From positions 176,752,356-176,816,355 of the forward strand of contig CM062297.1 in NCBI GenBank assembly GCA_031216915.1: 64,000 bases of DNA. The letters are read 5' to 3'. The position numbers were made by a program, and so were the translations under genes. Below are positions 46,086 through 56,008 of the stretch, one piece after another. The notes below the pieces were generated by a model that searched no databases, was not told the origin of the DNA, and saw only the letters and a program-made list of their open reading frames with translations. Numbering within the stretch: the stretch's first letter is position 1; every line of letters begins with the position of its first letter. The stretch is from Pictodentalium vernedei (Eukaryota > Mollusca > Scaphopoda > Dentaliida > Dentaliidae).

Positions 46086-46975
46086 TTGGTGGTATATATT
46101 TCAAGATTAACGATGACTGATAAGACAAAAGCTAAAGTATATGGAAAAACTCTCAGATCCACTAAACCTGTCAATAATAAAGCCATGCACGAAGCGATTC
46201 TGGAGATTGAAGCGCCTATAGACTCACATACAAGTTCTGATTATTGTCCCGATTCACACGGGAGACTAAAACAGAAGAAGGATTCGATGAACATTGTTCC
46301 ATTTCAGAATTGGAAGAAGAATTGGAGGCCTTGAAACGCGATAAGCGGAAGCAGGAAGAAGTGGTGAGAAGGAAATCTTTGTTAGCGGAAATAAAAAAAA
46401 AACCAAAGAAAGAACTGTCAGATTTGAAGAGTAAAAGTTCAAAATCCTCGGAGAAACAGAAAATAAAAGACGAAGCCTCTGTTATCTCTCGTGGGGGGTG
46501 GGGGGTATAAAAACTGACTTGGAAAGTTTAAGACGAATGGAACATTTAAATCGCGGTGTTTACAAGAAACTAAGTAGTCTTGGTTTCGATGTAAGCGACA
46601 TCGAAAGTGACAGTACTTCAGACTCGAGCCGCTCGAGTCTGAAGTACTGTCGAGCGACAATCTTTCTCAACAAATAGACAATGATTCAGATTCGGATTGC
46701 AGTAATTCTTGTCAAAAAATAGGGAAAGAGTTCGGCACAAGTCTAAAAAATCTGGGCTTGTCGGAAAAAGTAGTGACCGTGTTTTTCACCCCCAACTTTT
46801 TCCTCATTCAATGCTACAACATGAGTATGCCAGATCTGAATTGAAATTCAGGAACTTGAATTTCCAGCAATTCATTGCTGGCGAGCTTGAGATTACATCA
46901 CGTGCAGATATTTCTAAGCAAGAAAGAAAGGGCATGCTTTCCATTCTTAAACCATCATTACTATTCTCTTTATGA
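46086..46975 (+). pseudogene. DIRS-like element, N-terminal (Gag-like) region
   Basis: Three frames succeed each other: a start at about 46086/46113 (MTDKTKAKVYGKTLRSTKP), a coiled-coil rich frame (SISELEEELEALKRDKRKQE, then Lys/Ser-rich) to about 46500, and a later frame (46709-46975). Coding similarity is inferred from position, upstream of a DIRS-type reverse transcriptase, and from the charged coiled-coil and Lys/Ser composition common in such Gag-like proteins. It is broken by frameshifts and a G tract near 46491. A perfect palindrome at 46608-46652 interrupts it. Confidence 0.45.
46608..46652. repeat. Perfect 38-40 bp palindrome
   Basis: CAGTACTTCAGACTCGAGC is followed immediately by GCTCGAGTCTGAAGTACTG with a 1-base centre. 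It may be an inverted duplication scar. Confidence 0.7.
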
Positions 46976-47335
46976 CTGGAAAGCTTTATTGAATGTTTAT
47001 GGCGATTGGTTGCGACGTATTGAAATGGGCTTTAACACTTAGCAGGATGATCCTACTCAAATTGAAACCCCTGTTTTAGCCAGATTTGTTGGATCGAGTA
47101 AGCCCCAATATTCATAGTTTTATTCAAAATCTGAGGAAAAGCCTGAAACAATCTGGTTTTGTTCCTCTTACCAACGGAACAAATGTTTTCTGAATGCACC
47201 ACACAAGCCAACTGTTCGGGGGCAAGTTCGTTCTGTTGATTTCATTGCGTAACGTGTTGGCAAAAGACAAATTACACCATCCCGAATCTTCTTCTTCATG
47301 TCCTTTTAAAAAATGACTAGGACTGGGCAATCCAT

Positions 47336-47585
47336 TTAACCCTTTACCTAACGAATCGCCCCCACCCGCCCGCTTAATATGCAAATTCAGCAGTTGAAAA
47401 AATATTATTTTTCAAACGTTTTCAACAAAACCATATCATGTGACCCTTCGTTGGAACGAGCTCGTCGAGCGCGTTCCAACGAGGGTCACATGATATGGTT
47501 TTGTTGAAATATTTTTGAAAAATTAAAAAAAAGTGTTATTTAAAATAATAAATTTGTATATCGTCAGTGTTGGGTAAAGGGTTAA
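47336..47585. mobile_element. TTAA-type fold-back MITE, subtype A
   Basis: TTAA borders at 47336-47339 and 47582-47585, with ends CCCTTTACCTAACG and GTTGGGTAAAGGG. The central palindrome is ttggaacgagctcg / cgagcgcgttccaa. It lies inside the DIRS-like element. Confidence 0.85.
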
Positions 47586-47659
47586 ATTAAAGTGTGAAGA
47601 GATAAATCCTCTAGCAGAGATTTTTTACCTGATTATTTGAAAAGTCAAAAGAATATATC

Positions 47660-48725
47660 AAATTTTGGGGGAGTGTAATTCCACTTTTCAGGTTTGCAGT
47701 AAAGAAAACTTACATGTTGATAATCAGTCAGGTGTTGTCCCATTTCAATCAAATTTTAAATTGGGGATTTGCTTGAATTCTAGTTTTGAGTCTCACAATC
47801 AATCAAATGTACTTCCTCGTTCGGAGGCAGATATTATTTACACCCCACAAGATAACATTTGTATTGGGAGGGCACTTTATCCAAGCGGTGATCTTAACTC
47901 AATTTATTCAGTTGATAATGAATTTATGAAAGTCGAATCTCAGTCTGATGCCACTTCAGTTGATTTATTTTCAGAAAACTTTGAATTTGTAGATATATCT
48001 ACTTTGATTGATTCACTGGGGATAACGGTTCTAATTCAACAGTTGCTTCTAATTTAACAGATCTCTCTAGTATAACTAGAGGCAAACCAAGCACCAGTGA
48101 GTGGAGATTCTCCTACTTTGATAAATTTGCCAGACAAGTTAAATTTGCCAAACGAGTTAGCTTCATGTTAAAAAATTCCACCTCCAGTATTTCCTACAAA
48201 TAATTACTTGTCTATTGACTTAATAGTTTCACAGGATGCTAACTCCTTTGGTAGTGATTCTGATGTTCAATCAAAATTGTTCTTCAACATACTTATGTCA
48301 GTCAAATTTTTAATATGAAGCTTCCACACCTCAGGGTAATGTTGAGGATTTATGTTTTCAGAAAATCTCGACTGATTTTCATCCCAATCAAAATTGTTCT
48401 TCTACACATTTATGTCCATCTAGTTCTTATGAAGAAACTTCCACAGTGCAGGCTAATGTTGACGATTTCTGTTTTCAGAAAATTCATCAGAGAACACTCT
48501 GGACTGCACAATGTTGAGCACTGTCTTTCCTCTAATCATTTTAATTTAAATTTAGAATTTTTTAAGAAAATGTTATACAACTACGCAGATAAAGATATTT
48601 GCCAGTTTCTGAAATTTGTTTTCCCAATTGGGTATTCTGGACAAAGGAAAGAATTTTATTCACACTTGATATCTAACCACAAAGGTGCCATTGATTATCC
48701 AAATTTATTTCTTTCCAAAGTGTGA
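47660..48725 (+). pseudogene. DIRS-like element, region between Gag and RT
   Basis: Open stretches at 47665-48057 and 48315-48725 in different frames are Ser/Asn/Asp-rich. A tandem duplication of about 115 bp around 48240-48480 (gattctgatgttcaatcaaa / tttcatcccaatcaaa, ttcttcaacatactta / ttcttctacacattta) breaks the frame. The last part (MLYNYADKDICQFLKF...GYSGQRKEFYS) looks structured. No named domain is claimed. Assignment to the DIRS-like unit rests on position and common orientation. Confidence 0.4.
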
Positions 48726-48872
48726 TTTACTGGAATTTCCGGGTTTGATTATAAACGATAACTTCACAAGTGAATTATGCAATCAACAATTACGTCATGT
48801 ATCCGTGCGCGAAAACGAGTACGCCTTGCTGTAGGTGTAATGGAGCCTTCATTATTTGTTTGTTTGTTTTTT

Positions 48873-49112
48873 TTAACCCTTTACCTAACATGAAAATCAG
48901 ACGACACTTGCAAAGAAAATTCTTGAATAGCTATTATTTCCATTTTTTTGTCTCAAAAACATAGGTTATGACCCCCATTGGAACGAGCTCGACGAGCCCG
49001 TTCCAATAAGGGGTCATAACCTATGTTTTAGAGAAAAAAATGAGAAAAATAATGAAAATTAATTGGCGATTTTTGAGAATAGCGCTGGCCGTTACGTTAG
49101 GTAAAGGGTTAA
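48873..49112. mobile_element. TTAA-type fold-back MITE, subtype B (inverted)
   Basis: TTAA borders with CCCTTTACCTAACATG on the left, followed by aaaatcagacgacacttg, and CGTTAGGTAAAGGG on the right. The central palindrome is ggaacgagctcgacgagccc. It is inserted within the DIRS-like element. Confidence 0.85.
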
Positions 49113-49150
49113 ATAATATAATTATCGTTAATAAATGAAAAGTAATAAAT

Positions 49151-49310
49151 AGAGTAACCGCTTGACTGGACTGGTTACGTGAAATAATTCATTCGAGGCG
49201 AGGGACTATATTGTAAAACACTCCTGCGCATTCGAGCACTCGTGTTTGTACAACGTTCCTCACCTCTCATGAATTATTTCACGTTACCAGTCCAGTCAAG
49301 CGATTACTCT
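49151..49310. mobile_element. Short fold-back element
   Basis: AGAGTAACCGCTTGACTGGA at the left and TCCAGTCAAGCGATTACTCT at the right bound arms of about 50 bp (ctggttacgtgaaataattc / gaattatttcacgttaccag), with a 60-bp loop. No target duplication could be fixed. Confidence 0.65.
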
Positions 49311-49329
49311 CTTTGCAATTAATGCCTAC

Positions 49330-50072
49330 CTTGAATGGGAAGTTTCAAAGAGATCAATTATTTGTCCTTTTCGAATTAATCCTTTTCCTTTTGACATTCA
49401 AATCAGCCCTCTCAATTCTGTACCTACATGTAAAAAAGATTCTATTGAGAGAAGAGTAATTTTAAATTTGAGCGTTCCCCAGCGAAATTCCATTAATGAT
49501 GTATCCAAAAATGTTCATATCTTGGTTCACTAATTAAATTAAAATATACGTCGGTGGATAATTTGGTTCAGCTGGTTAAAAAGAATGGCAGGAATTGTCT
49601 TTTATTCGAAAGAGATCTCCACAGGGCTCACAGACAAATTCTTGATGGTCCAGGAGACATTGGATTAGTGGGTTTCAGTTGGAATGGATATTTGTACTTC
49701 GATATGGTGTTATCTATGGGCTTTCGATCAGCCGCATACACATGCCAGCGATTTACAAATGCCATATCCCACATATACAAACAATTTCGTTTGAATATAA
49801 TTAATTACTTTGATGATTTTGCTGGAGCCGAAACTCCAGAAAATGCTGATTGCGCTTTTCAGCAACTTAAAAAAACTGTTTTAGAAAGTTATGGCCTTGA
49901 GGAAGCTGACCATAAAGCCTGTGTTCCATCTTCAAAAATAGTTTTCCGTGGGATCCAGTTCAATACAGAGACTTTAAATCTTGAAATTACAAATGATCGT
50001 CTTCTGGAAACACTGCATTTTGTCAGAGAATGGTTAATGAAAGAATCAGCTACTTCGAGGGAGGTGCAATGA
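49330..50072 (+). pseudogene. DIRS-like reverse transcriptase
   Basis: The finger part (49400-49550: SPLNSVP, SIERRVILNLSVPQ) has in-frame stops around 49530. From 49554 a 172-codon frame has motif A (FERDLHRAHRQI, catalytic Asp), motif B (GFRSAAYTCQR) and motif C NYFDDF (YxDD). This arrangement, followed by RNase H and a tyrosine recombinase, is that of DIRS/PAT elements, which integrate through a recombinase rather than a DDE integrase. The frame stops (TGA) at 50070-50072, directly before the RNase H frame in the same phase shift. Confidence 0.75.
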
Positions 50073-50075
50073 CTT

Positions 50076-50585
50076 TTGGGCAAACTTAATTTTATTGTCT
50101 CTTGTGTTAGACCAGGCAGAATTTTTGTCTCCAGGATTTTAACCTGGCTTGGAAGTTTCAAGTTGCTTTTCCCTCCAGAGTATAATGGCGTCTCTGTGAT
50201 GTCGTTTGAGGAATGGTCTCTTCCAGATGAATTTATTGCTTCAGCTGCTTCTCAGCATGGTTGTGGAGGTATTTTTCGGAAACAATATTTTCATGCAAAA
50301 TTCCCAGATTTTATTCAGCAACAAAATTTGCATATCAATCAGCTGGAAATGCTTACTATTGTAGTTTCTTTGAAATTATGGGGCAAATTTCTAAGAGGAA
50401 AGAAAATAGTTTTTTATTGTGATAACAGCACAGCAGTTTCTGTGCTGAATAAAGGTGGCACTAGGAAAAACAAAGTTTTACAGAAATGCCTTTGGGAAAT
50501 TTGCTGGATTGAAGCTATGTATAAATTTGAAGTCCGAGCTTGCCATATTCAGGGTTGTAAGAATAGATTGCCAGATTATTTATAA
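50076..50585 (+). pseudogene. DIRS-like RNase H domain
   Basis: A 169-codon frame follows the RT by one stop codon. It contains ASQHGCGGIF, HINQLEMLTIVVSLKLWG and FYCDNSTAVSVLNKG, the spaced acidic residues of RNase H (E in INQLE, D in CDNS), and ends HIQGCKNRLPDYL. It would degrade the RNA template during reverse transcription. RT and RNase H are normally one polyprotein, so the stop between them is a lesion. Confidence 0.7.
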
Positions 50586-50871
50586 AGATGGGATTCAAAT
50601 TAAAAAATCCTGATTTTTTAAAATAATTATTAGGAAATGAAAATGTTTTAGAGGTCAGCGTGCCCCTTGACTTATTCAATTTCCATCACAACTGGTAATT
50701 TTATTCATTTTTTCAGAAACTGAACTAACACAATTGACGGTGGATGTTAGATACTCGATGAGCAAAGAAGCATTTTCGGAATGGACAAACACAAACCTGC
50801 AAATACAGTGGAAATCCTTTCTCTTATTCTGAACATATTATGAACTAGTTCCTTTACAATTGTATGCTCAG

Positions 50872-51117
50872 TGTTTGACCTAACATGAAAAGCAGACGAC
50901 ACTTGCAAAAAAAATTCTTGAATAACTAATTTTTTTCATTTTTGTCTCAAAAACATAGGTTATGACCCCTCGTTGCAACGAGCTCGACGAGCTCGTTCCA
51001 ACGAGGGGTCATAACCTATGTTTTGGAGACAAAAAATGAAAATATTTTGAAAATTAATTGGCGATTTTTGAGAATAGCGCTGGCCGGTTTTTCCCGTTAC
51101 GTTGGGTAAAGGGTTAA
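50872..51117. mobile_element. TTAA-type fold-back MITE, subtype B (inverted)
   Basis: The left end is eroded (gtttgacctaacatgaaaag). The right end CGTTGGGTAAAGGGTTAA is intact. The central palindrome is acgagctcgacgagctcgt. It separates the RNase H and recombinase parts of the DIRS-like element. Confidence 0.75.
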
Positions 51118-51199
51118 GTGGTGTTAAAACTATACACATATTACATGATTTAAATTGTGAGCAGTTTAATTCGTTTGAATTGAAATTGACAGTCAGAGG

Positions 51200-51850
51200 A
51201 CTGTTCAGACTTAACCCCCATTGTACGTGACAAGTTCTACCAATTACGCCCTCATTGCTATTCACATATACATGCAATTTTGGATCTCAGCATACCGATT
51301 CATGCAACATTCTGGTGCCTTTTTCTGCTAGCATTTTTTCTTATGATTCGGAAGTCAAATTTAGTTCCAGATTGTCTTGCCTCTTTCAATTCCACTTGTT
51401 AATTAACCCGAGGTGAATTTTTTGAATCTGATGGTTTGCTTCTGGTGAATCAAGTGGTCTAACAATTCAGTTTGGGCAAAACATTTTGTAAATCCCGGTT
51501 CTTGCTACACCAGTTTCTGTTTTATGCCCAGTTGAAGCCTTCAGAAATATGGTAAATTTAGTGCCTGCAAAATCAATAGTTTATTTATCACTCGAGGTAA
51601 AAAATCAATAAAACCCATCACATACCCTCAGCTTCAAAAGTTTCTAAGATTTGCAATTTCTTCCACGGGCAGAAATAGTTCCCTTTATTCTTCTCATAGT
51701 TTTCGGCGGGGTGGGGCGTCATGGGCTTTTCAAGCTCAAGTACCGTGTGAATTGACTCAACTCATGGGAGATTGCTCAAGTGACTGTAATAAAAAATATT
51801 TGCATTACACTTTAGCAGACAAATTTCTAATTGGCAAAAAAAATGCGAGA
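51200..51850 (+). pseudogene. DIRS-like tyrosine recombinase
   Basis: Recognisable pieces in shifting frames: LPITPSLLF at about 51235, HATFWCLFLLAFFLMIRKSN at 51301-51360 (catalytic Arg in IRKSN), and SHSFRRGGASWAFQAQ at 51692-51740 (His-x-x-Arg), followed by LTQLMGDCSSDC and KKYL with the nucleophile Tyr. Stops and frameshifts separate them, so no active enzyme can be made. This domain, not an integrase, identifies the element as DIRS-like. Confidence 0.7.
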
Positions 51851-52124
51851 TCTGATTTCAGTCTCTTACTTCTAAGCTGTATTTTAGTTTTCTCCTTTCA
51901 CATTCTTTTTTCAGAGAAAACTTCAAGAGAAATCATAATTGTCTCGGATTTTTTTTTGCAAATATGTTCAAGGAATTCATTATACAGAGATGAAAGCTTT
52001 TACTGGCATCACTATTCCTGGGATTTTATATCTCATCAATTCTGGAAGTTTAAACATTTCACACTATTTTCATGTTAGCTTACATGTGGGTACTAATGAT
52101 AAGAGAAAACATCTATCGATAGCA

Positions 52125-52376
52125 TTAACCCTTTACCTAACGTAACGACAAAAACCGGCCAGCGCTATTCTCAAAAATCGCCAATTAATTTTCATTATTT
52201 TTTTCATTTTTTGTCTCAAAAACATAGGTTATGATCCCTCGTTGGAACGAGCTCGTCGAGCTCGTTCCAGCGAGGGGTCATAACCTATGTTTTTGAGATA
52301 AAAAATGAAAAAAATCAGTTATTCAAGAATTATTTTTGCAAGTGTCGTCTGCTTTTCAGGTTAGGTAAAGGGTTAT
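52125..52376. mobile_element. TTAA-type fold-back MITE, subtype B
   Basis: The left border is TTAACCCTTTACCTAACG at 52125. The right end GTTAGGTAAAGGG is followed by TTAT, a one-base change of TTAA. The central palindrome is ttggaacgagctcgtcgagc. Confidence 0.82.
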
Positions 52377-52739
52377 CACAGCTTACAACAATCTAATAAC
52401 AGTATCCAGAAATCATTGTAATGCTATAACAATCAACAATAATTTAGCACTCTACTCGATAAATAGTAAATTTGGCCAAAAGTTCGCTCCAAATCTGGCT
52501 CTTATTTTTAAATGCTCGGATCAGTCCTTGGATATTTTGTTGAGCAGCATCCTTTCAACAGAAAAGATTAGGCTTTCTGTGTCAACAGGGCAGTGAAAAG
52601 GGAACATATTTTAGACTGGTGTCCATTGTTAGGTTTGTTTGTTGTAGTATGGTTTAGGAATGTTTGTTGCAGTATGGTTTAGGATTGTTTGTTGTAGTAT
52701 GTGAACTTCGAGTTGTCACAACTCTAGTAACTGTTACTC

Positions 52740-53460
52740 AGTAGGTAGAAAATGCCGATTCGGTATCACTTGTACACGATTTTGTACATGTACACGTACA
52801 TGGATGTACACCTCCATAGGATTCAGTGTTAAAATCGTGTACAAGTACACAAAATGTCGTTTTTTATGGTGATACAGAATCGGCCATTGTTTTAGATCGC
52901 ACTTTTAACGTTCAAATACCCGTTGGCGAACGCGCACATTCGACACGTCGCTCAAGAGTGAAAAAATGTATGAAATTTTAAGAAAATATAATTAAAAATT
53001 TGTTCTCTACGTTCCCATCGCGGATTAGACCATCGATCCATCGTTGGTGAACGCGAGCAAAAAACGTTTTGCCGATTCCGATCAGCATCAAAAAGCGGTT
53101 TGCCGATTCTGTATCACCTAAGTAGGTATACGTTCACCAACGGGTATTTGAACGGTTAAAGTGCAATCCGATCGGGGAAACCCATTTGCCGATTCTAGAT
53201 CAGAAAATCGACCTCTGTACGGTACATGGAAAAAAGGTGATACCGAATCGGCAAACCACTGCCACGTTCCCGATCGTGTTTGGGACGGTATAGGGTGCGA
53301 TTTGATCGGTGAAAAAACGATTTGCGGAGGAAATAAAAAAATTGCTTGATATATATATATAGGAGAGAAAAAAAATATAAATAGATAGTTATTTAAAAAT
53401 AAATATATCAAATTGAAATAGATAATAAAAAAATACGTAAATCATTAACGCTTCCCAGAC
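52740..53460. promoter_or_regulatory. Putative left terminal region of the Polinton
   Basis: AGTAGGTAGAAAATGCCGAT at 52740 is an AG-starting candidate terminus. A GCCGATTCNGTATCACC-like motif recurs at 52754, 52868 (inverted), 53071, 53101, 53188 and 53236 (inverted). An inverted pair of about 40 bp (gttcaaatacccgttgg at about 52910 and ccaacgggtatttgaac at 53136) encloses about 200 bp. No gene lies here. The repeated motif may bind the integrase or replication protein; the terminus is unproven because the other end lies outside the window. Confidence 0.4.
53349..53372 (+). promoter_or_regulatory. TATATA-GGAGAGAAAA motif upstream of the first Polinton ORF
   Basis: The word TATATATAGGAGAGAAAA occurs here, 115 bp before the first ORF, and again at about 56063 and 56458 before both copies of the capsid-gene leader. 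A weaker agggagaatagaaaa lies at 53841 before the membrane-protein gene. Position and repetition suggest a shared core promoter, but this is inference. Confidence 0.4.
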
Positions 53461-53485
53461 TATTAGAGCAAGGTTTCTTTTAAAA

Positions 53486-53818
53486 ATGCTGATGAGAGCC
53501 TACGCATTCTGTGTGAACGAACAACTAGGTCGCCTCTTGTTAGAACGATGCGTCGAATGTCGGGATCACCTAGACTTCGATCATGAGAATCATTCGTGTC
53601 TGACGATGGAAAGGGAAGATATGGTCGTCAAGTATTTCGAACCGGCGTTCGAACGCGTTCAAATCGATGAAGTGATCGCGTTTTGGAAGAGATTACTCTT
53701 TTGTAAGGATCGAGACAAGCCCACAGTTTCCGAAGAACTGAAATTGGCGCGTAGAAGTCTGACTTTAGGAGACAAGGGATGCATCATGAAATTATTGTTC
53801 AATAAAGCATACGTCTAA
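53486..53818 (+). CDS. Small Cys/His-containing protein of the Polinton
   Basis: 110 codons, intact, first gene of the plus-strand set. Residues 22-38 read CVECRDHLDFDHENHSC: a C-x2-C followed by His33, His36 and Cys38, a likely single zinc site. The rest is predicted helical (EREDMVVKYFEPAF, VIAFWKRLLF). The ATG at 53486 is the first in the frame after an A-rich leader. The membrane-protein gene follows 95 bp downstream. I do not recognise the family. A regulatory or DNA-binding role is possible. Confidence 0.7.
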   Translation: MLMRAYAFCVNEQLGRLLLERCVECRDHLDFDHENHSCLTMEREDMVVKYFEPAFERVQIDEVIAFWKRLLFCKDRDKPTVSEELKLARRSLTLGDKGCIMKLLFNKAYV

Positions 53819-53913
53819 GTTTTCTCATTGATATAAAATAAGGGAGAATAGAAAATAAAAATAAATACACACATAAATTTTTTATCTAATATTAGAAAGA
53901 AAAAAACACAAAA

Positions 53914-54576
53914 ATGAGAACCAGAAATAAATTGTATTCGACGTTAGATGACGACGAGGATGAGAAGCCGAACGGCGTTCTGCCCACGGCACCGTCGCTA
54001 GAAGAAAAAGAAAGAGGAGAGAGGTATCGCATCGATCAAATCAGTAGAATCCAAGCGTATCTAACTCAAGAGAGAGATTCTCGTCTTTCTCTCAAGAAGA
54101 AGTATTCGCGTTTCGTGAAATTCGTCAACGCGATCCACACGACACTCATCACGATTTCCATGGGTTTACATGCGGCCGGGGTCGGATTGTTGTCGACTGC
54201 GGTCGGTATTCCGATCGTGTTAACCACAGAAGGAGTGGCTCTCGCCGCTGGCTTGTTTAGCACGCTCAGAAACTTTTTGAGTAGGAAATTATATCTGAAG
54301 GCGAGGAAACACGACAAGATTCGCGTCTTGGCCGACTCCAAGATCGACTCGATATCCAAAATGATCTCGATGGCGTTGAAAGACGGTATGATATCGGACG
54401 GAGAATACTTCACGATATTGGGTGAGAAAACGAAATATGAAGCCATGAAAGAAGCTGTGAGAATCAACACTCGTCAGATCATCAAGGAAGAGATGAAGGA
54501 TTCTCTCGTGGAAAAGGGGAGGAATGAGGCTAGGGAGGAATTCAGTAAGATGATAGAACTGAAGAGCAGCGATTGA
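53914..54576 (+). CDS. Polinton membrane protein with two hydrophobic helices
   Basis: 220 codons, intact. The N-terminus is acidic (LDDDEDEKP). Residues about 35-65 are charged and probably coiled coil. Two hydrophobic segments at about 69-92 and 95-117 are separated by a Pro/Gly turn (VGIPIV). The C-terminal 100 residues are helical and charged (KIDSISKMISMALKDGMISD, ending KMIELKSSD). Composition suggests a membrane-inserting structural or accessory protein of the particle. It is not a jelly-roll penton. Position between the small Cys/His gene and the integrase gene is consistent with an operon-like cluster. No family name is claimed. Confidence 0.75.
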   Translation: MRTRNKLYSTLDDDEDEKPNGVLPTAPSLEEKERGERYRIDQISRIQAYLTQERDSRLSLKKKYSRFVKFVNAIHTTLITISMGLHAAGVGLLSTAVGIPIVLTTEGVALAAGLFSTLRNFLSRKLYLKARKHDKIRVLADSKIDSISKMISMALKDGMISDGEYFTILGEKTKYEAMKEAVRINTRQIIKEEMKDSLVEKGRNEAREEFSKMIELKSSD

Positions 54577-54679
54577 AAAAAAAATATATATATAATAAGA
54601 ACAGAATTTTTAAAAAAAGAAATATTAAATTTATATATAAAAACAAAAACGAAATTAATTTAAATAACTCTCAAAAAAA

Positions 54680-56008
54680 ATGTATTGCGTAAAGTGTAAG
54701 AGAATTACTGAGACGAGTAATTCTCAAGAAGTACGAACTAAAAACGACAGACAGATGCTTCGCGGAATTTGCGACGTGTGTGGTTCTATCAAGACTCGAT
54801 TTGTCAAAAAAAAGAATGCGAGCAAAGGTAAAGGCATCATGAATAAAATGATCAATAATCTACCTTTCGAAATGCATCTGCCTGGTCACAGTTTCAGGGG
54901 ACCTGGAACGAAATTGAACAAGAGACTCAACGCCGATCTGACTCCTAAATCTTGGAGCAAACCTGTGAATAGGGTGGACGCGGCCGCGTATGATCACGAT
55001 CTATGCTACGCCGGACATCCCGACATGAAGACTCGCAACGATGTCTGCGATAAAAACATGTTGGCGAAATTGAGAGGTATATCGAATCCGACCAGTAGAG
55101 AGAAGATAGAACGTTCGCTGGTTGGTAATCTGATCGGTGCGAAACGTCGATTCGGATGGGGCGTTCAAAAAAAAGGCGCATCTGAAAAGAAGAAGAAACG
55201 ATTATTGACGAGCAAATTGGCCAAGGAGTTACACAAACCCATCGTGCATAAATTTCGAAAGAGAAGGGTATTCGTGAAGGGTTTGGATGATATTTGGTCT
55301 GCCGACTTGGTCGACATGAGATCTTTTTCGAGGTGGAACGAGGGTGTCAAATATCTATTGACGGTTATCGACGTGTTTTCCAAATACGGTTGGATCAGAG
55401 CTTTGAAGAATAAATCGGGACCTTGCGTCGCCGAGGCTCTGAAGAGCGTGTTCGACTCGTCTTCTCGAAAACCAAAGAAATTGTGGGTGGATAAGGGAAA
55501 GGAATTCTACAACAAGCACGTTCATCGATTGGTCGACCTCTACTCGATCGAAAACGAAGAGAAAGCCAGCGTGGTGGAACGTTGGAATCGAACGATGAAG
55601 GAAAAGATGCATAGATACTTCACGGCGAATTCGACCAAGAAATACATATACGCTTTGAACGGTCTGGTTAAAGATTACAACATCACACGACACAGATCAA
55701 TCAAGATGATTCCCGCGGCAGCTAGCGATCCTCGAAACGAAAAACGAGTCTACGCGAATCTATATCCTGAGAGATCCAAGATCAGGAAGAAGTCTAGAAC
55801 GCCGAAATTTGCGGTCGGTGATCGAGGGAGAATCTACGCTTATAAGAAGCACTTCGAAACGTGTTATACTCCTCGATGGACCTCGGAAATCTTCGTGATA
55901 ATCAAAATATTTCACACCGATCCGGTGACTTACGAAATTGAAGCTTTGGATGGAGAAGAGATCATTGGAAAGTTTTACGAACAACAATTACAGAAGACAA
56001 AGTTTTGA
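54680..56008 (+). CDS. Zinc ribbon-phospholipase A2-retroviral-type integrase fusion
   Basis: 442 codons, intact. Residues 1-45 are a zinc ribbon (C3-x2-C6 and C31-x2-C34). Residues 60-130 are a parvovirus-VP1-type phospholipase A2: Ca-loop GPGT at 74-77 and catalytic HD at 106-107 within VDAAAYDHDLCY. Residues 175-350 are a DDE integrase core with D209 (IWSADLVDM), D271 (WVDKGKEF) and E300 (SVVERWNR). Residues 375-435 form a C-terminal chromo/SH3-like region (FAVGDRGRIYAYKK, FYEQQL). The integrase would join element ends to host DNA with a 6-bp duplication, and the lipase would breach membranes during entry. D271 to E300 spacing is 28 residues, shorter than the canonical 35. Its 3' end is duplicated downstream. 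Confidence 0.88.
   Translation: MYCVKCKRITETSNSQEVRTKNDRQMLRGICDVCGSIKTRFVKKKNASKGKGIMNKMINNLPFEMHLPGHSFRGPGTKLNKRLNADLTPKSWSKPVNRVDAAAYDHDLCYAGHPDMKTRNDVCDKNMLAKLRGISNPTSREKIERSLVGNLIGAKRRFGWGVQKKGASEKKKKRLLTSKLAKELHKPIVHKFRKRRVFVKGLDDIWSADLVDMRSFSRWNEGVKYLLTVIDVFSKYGWIRALKNKSGPCVAEALKSVFDSSSRKPKKLWVDKGKEFYNKHVHRLVDLYSIENEEKASVVERWNRTMKEKMHRYFTANSTKKYIYALNGLVKDYNITRHRSIKMIPAAASDPRNEKRVYANLYPERSKIRKKSRTPKFAVGDRGRIYAYKKHFETCYTPRWTSEIFVIIKIFHTDPVTYEIEALDGEEIIGKFYEQQLQKTKF

Noticed and set aside
53914-54576. Penton (minor capsid) protein
   Set aside because: The sequence is helical with two hydrophobic segments and shows no beta-rich jelly-roll pattern.
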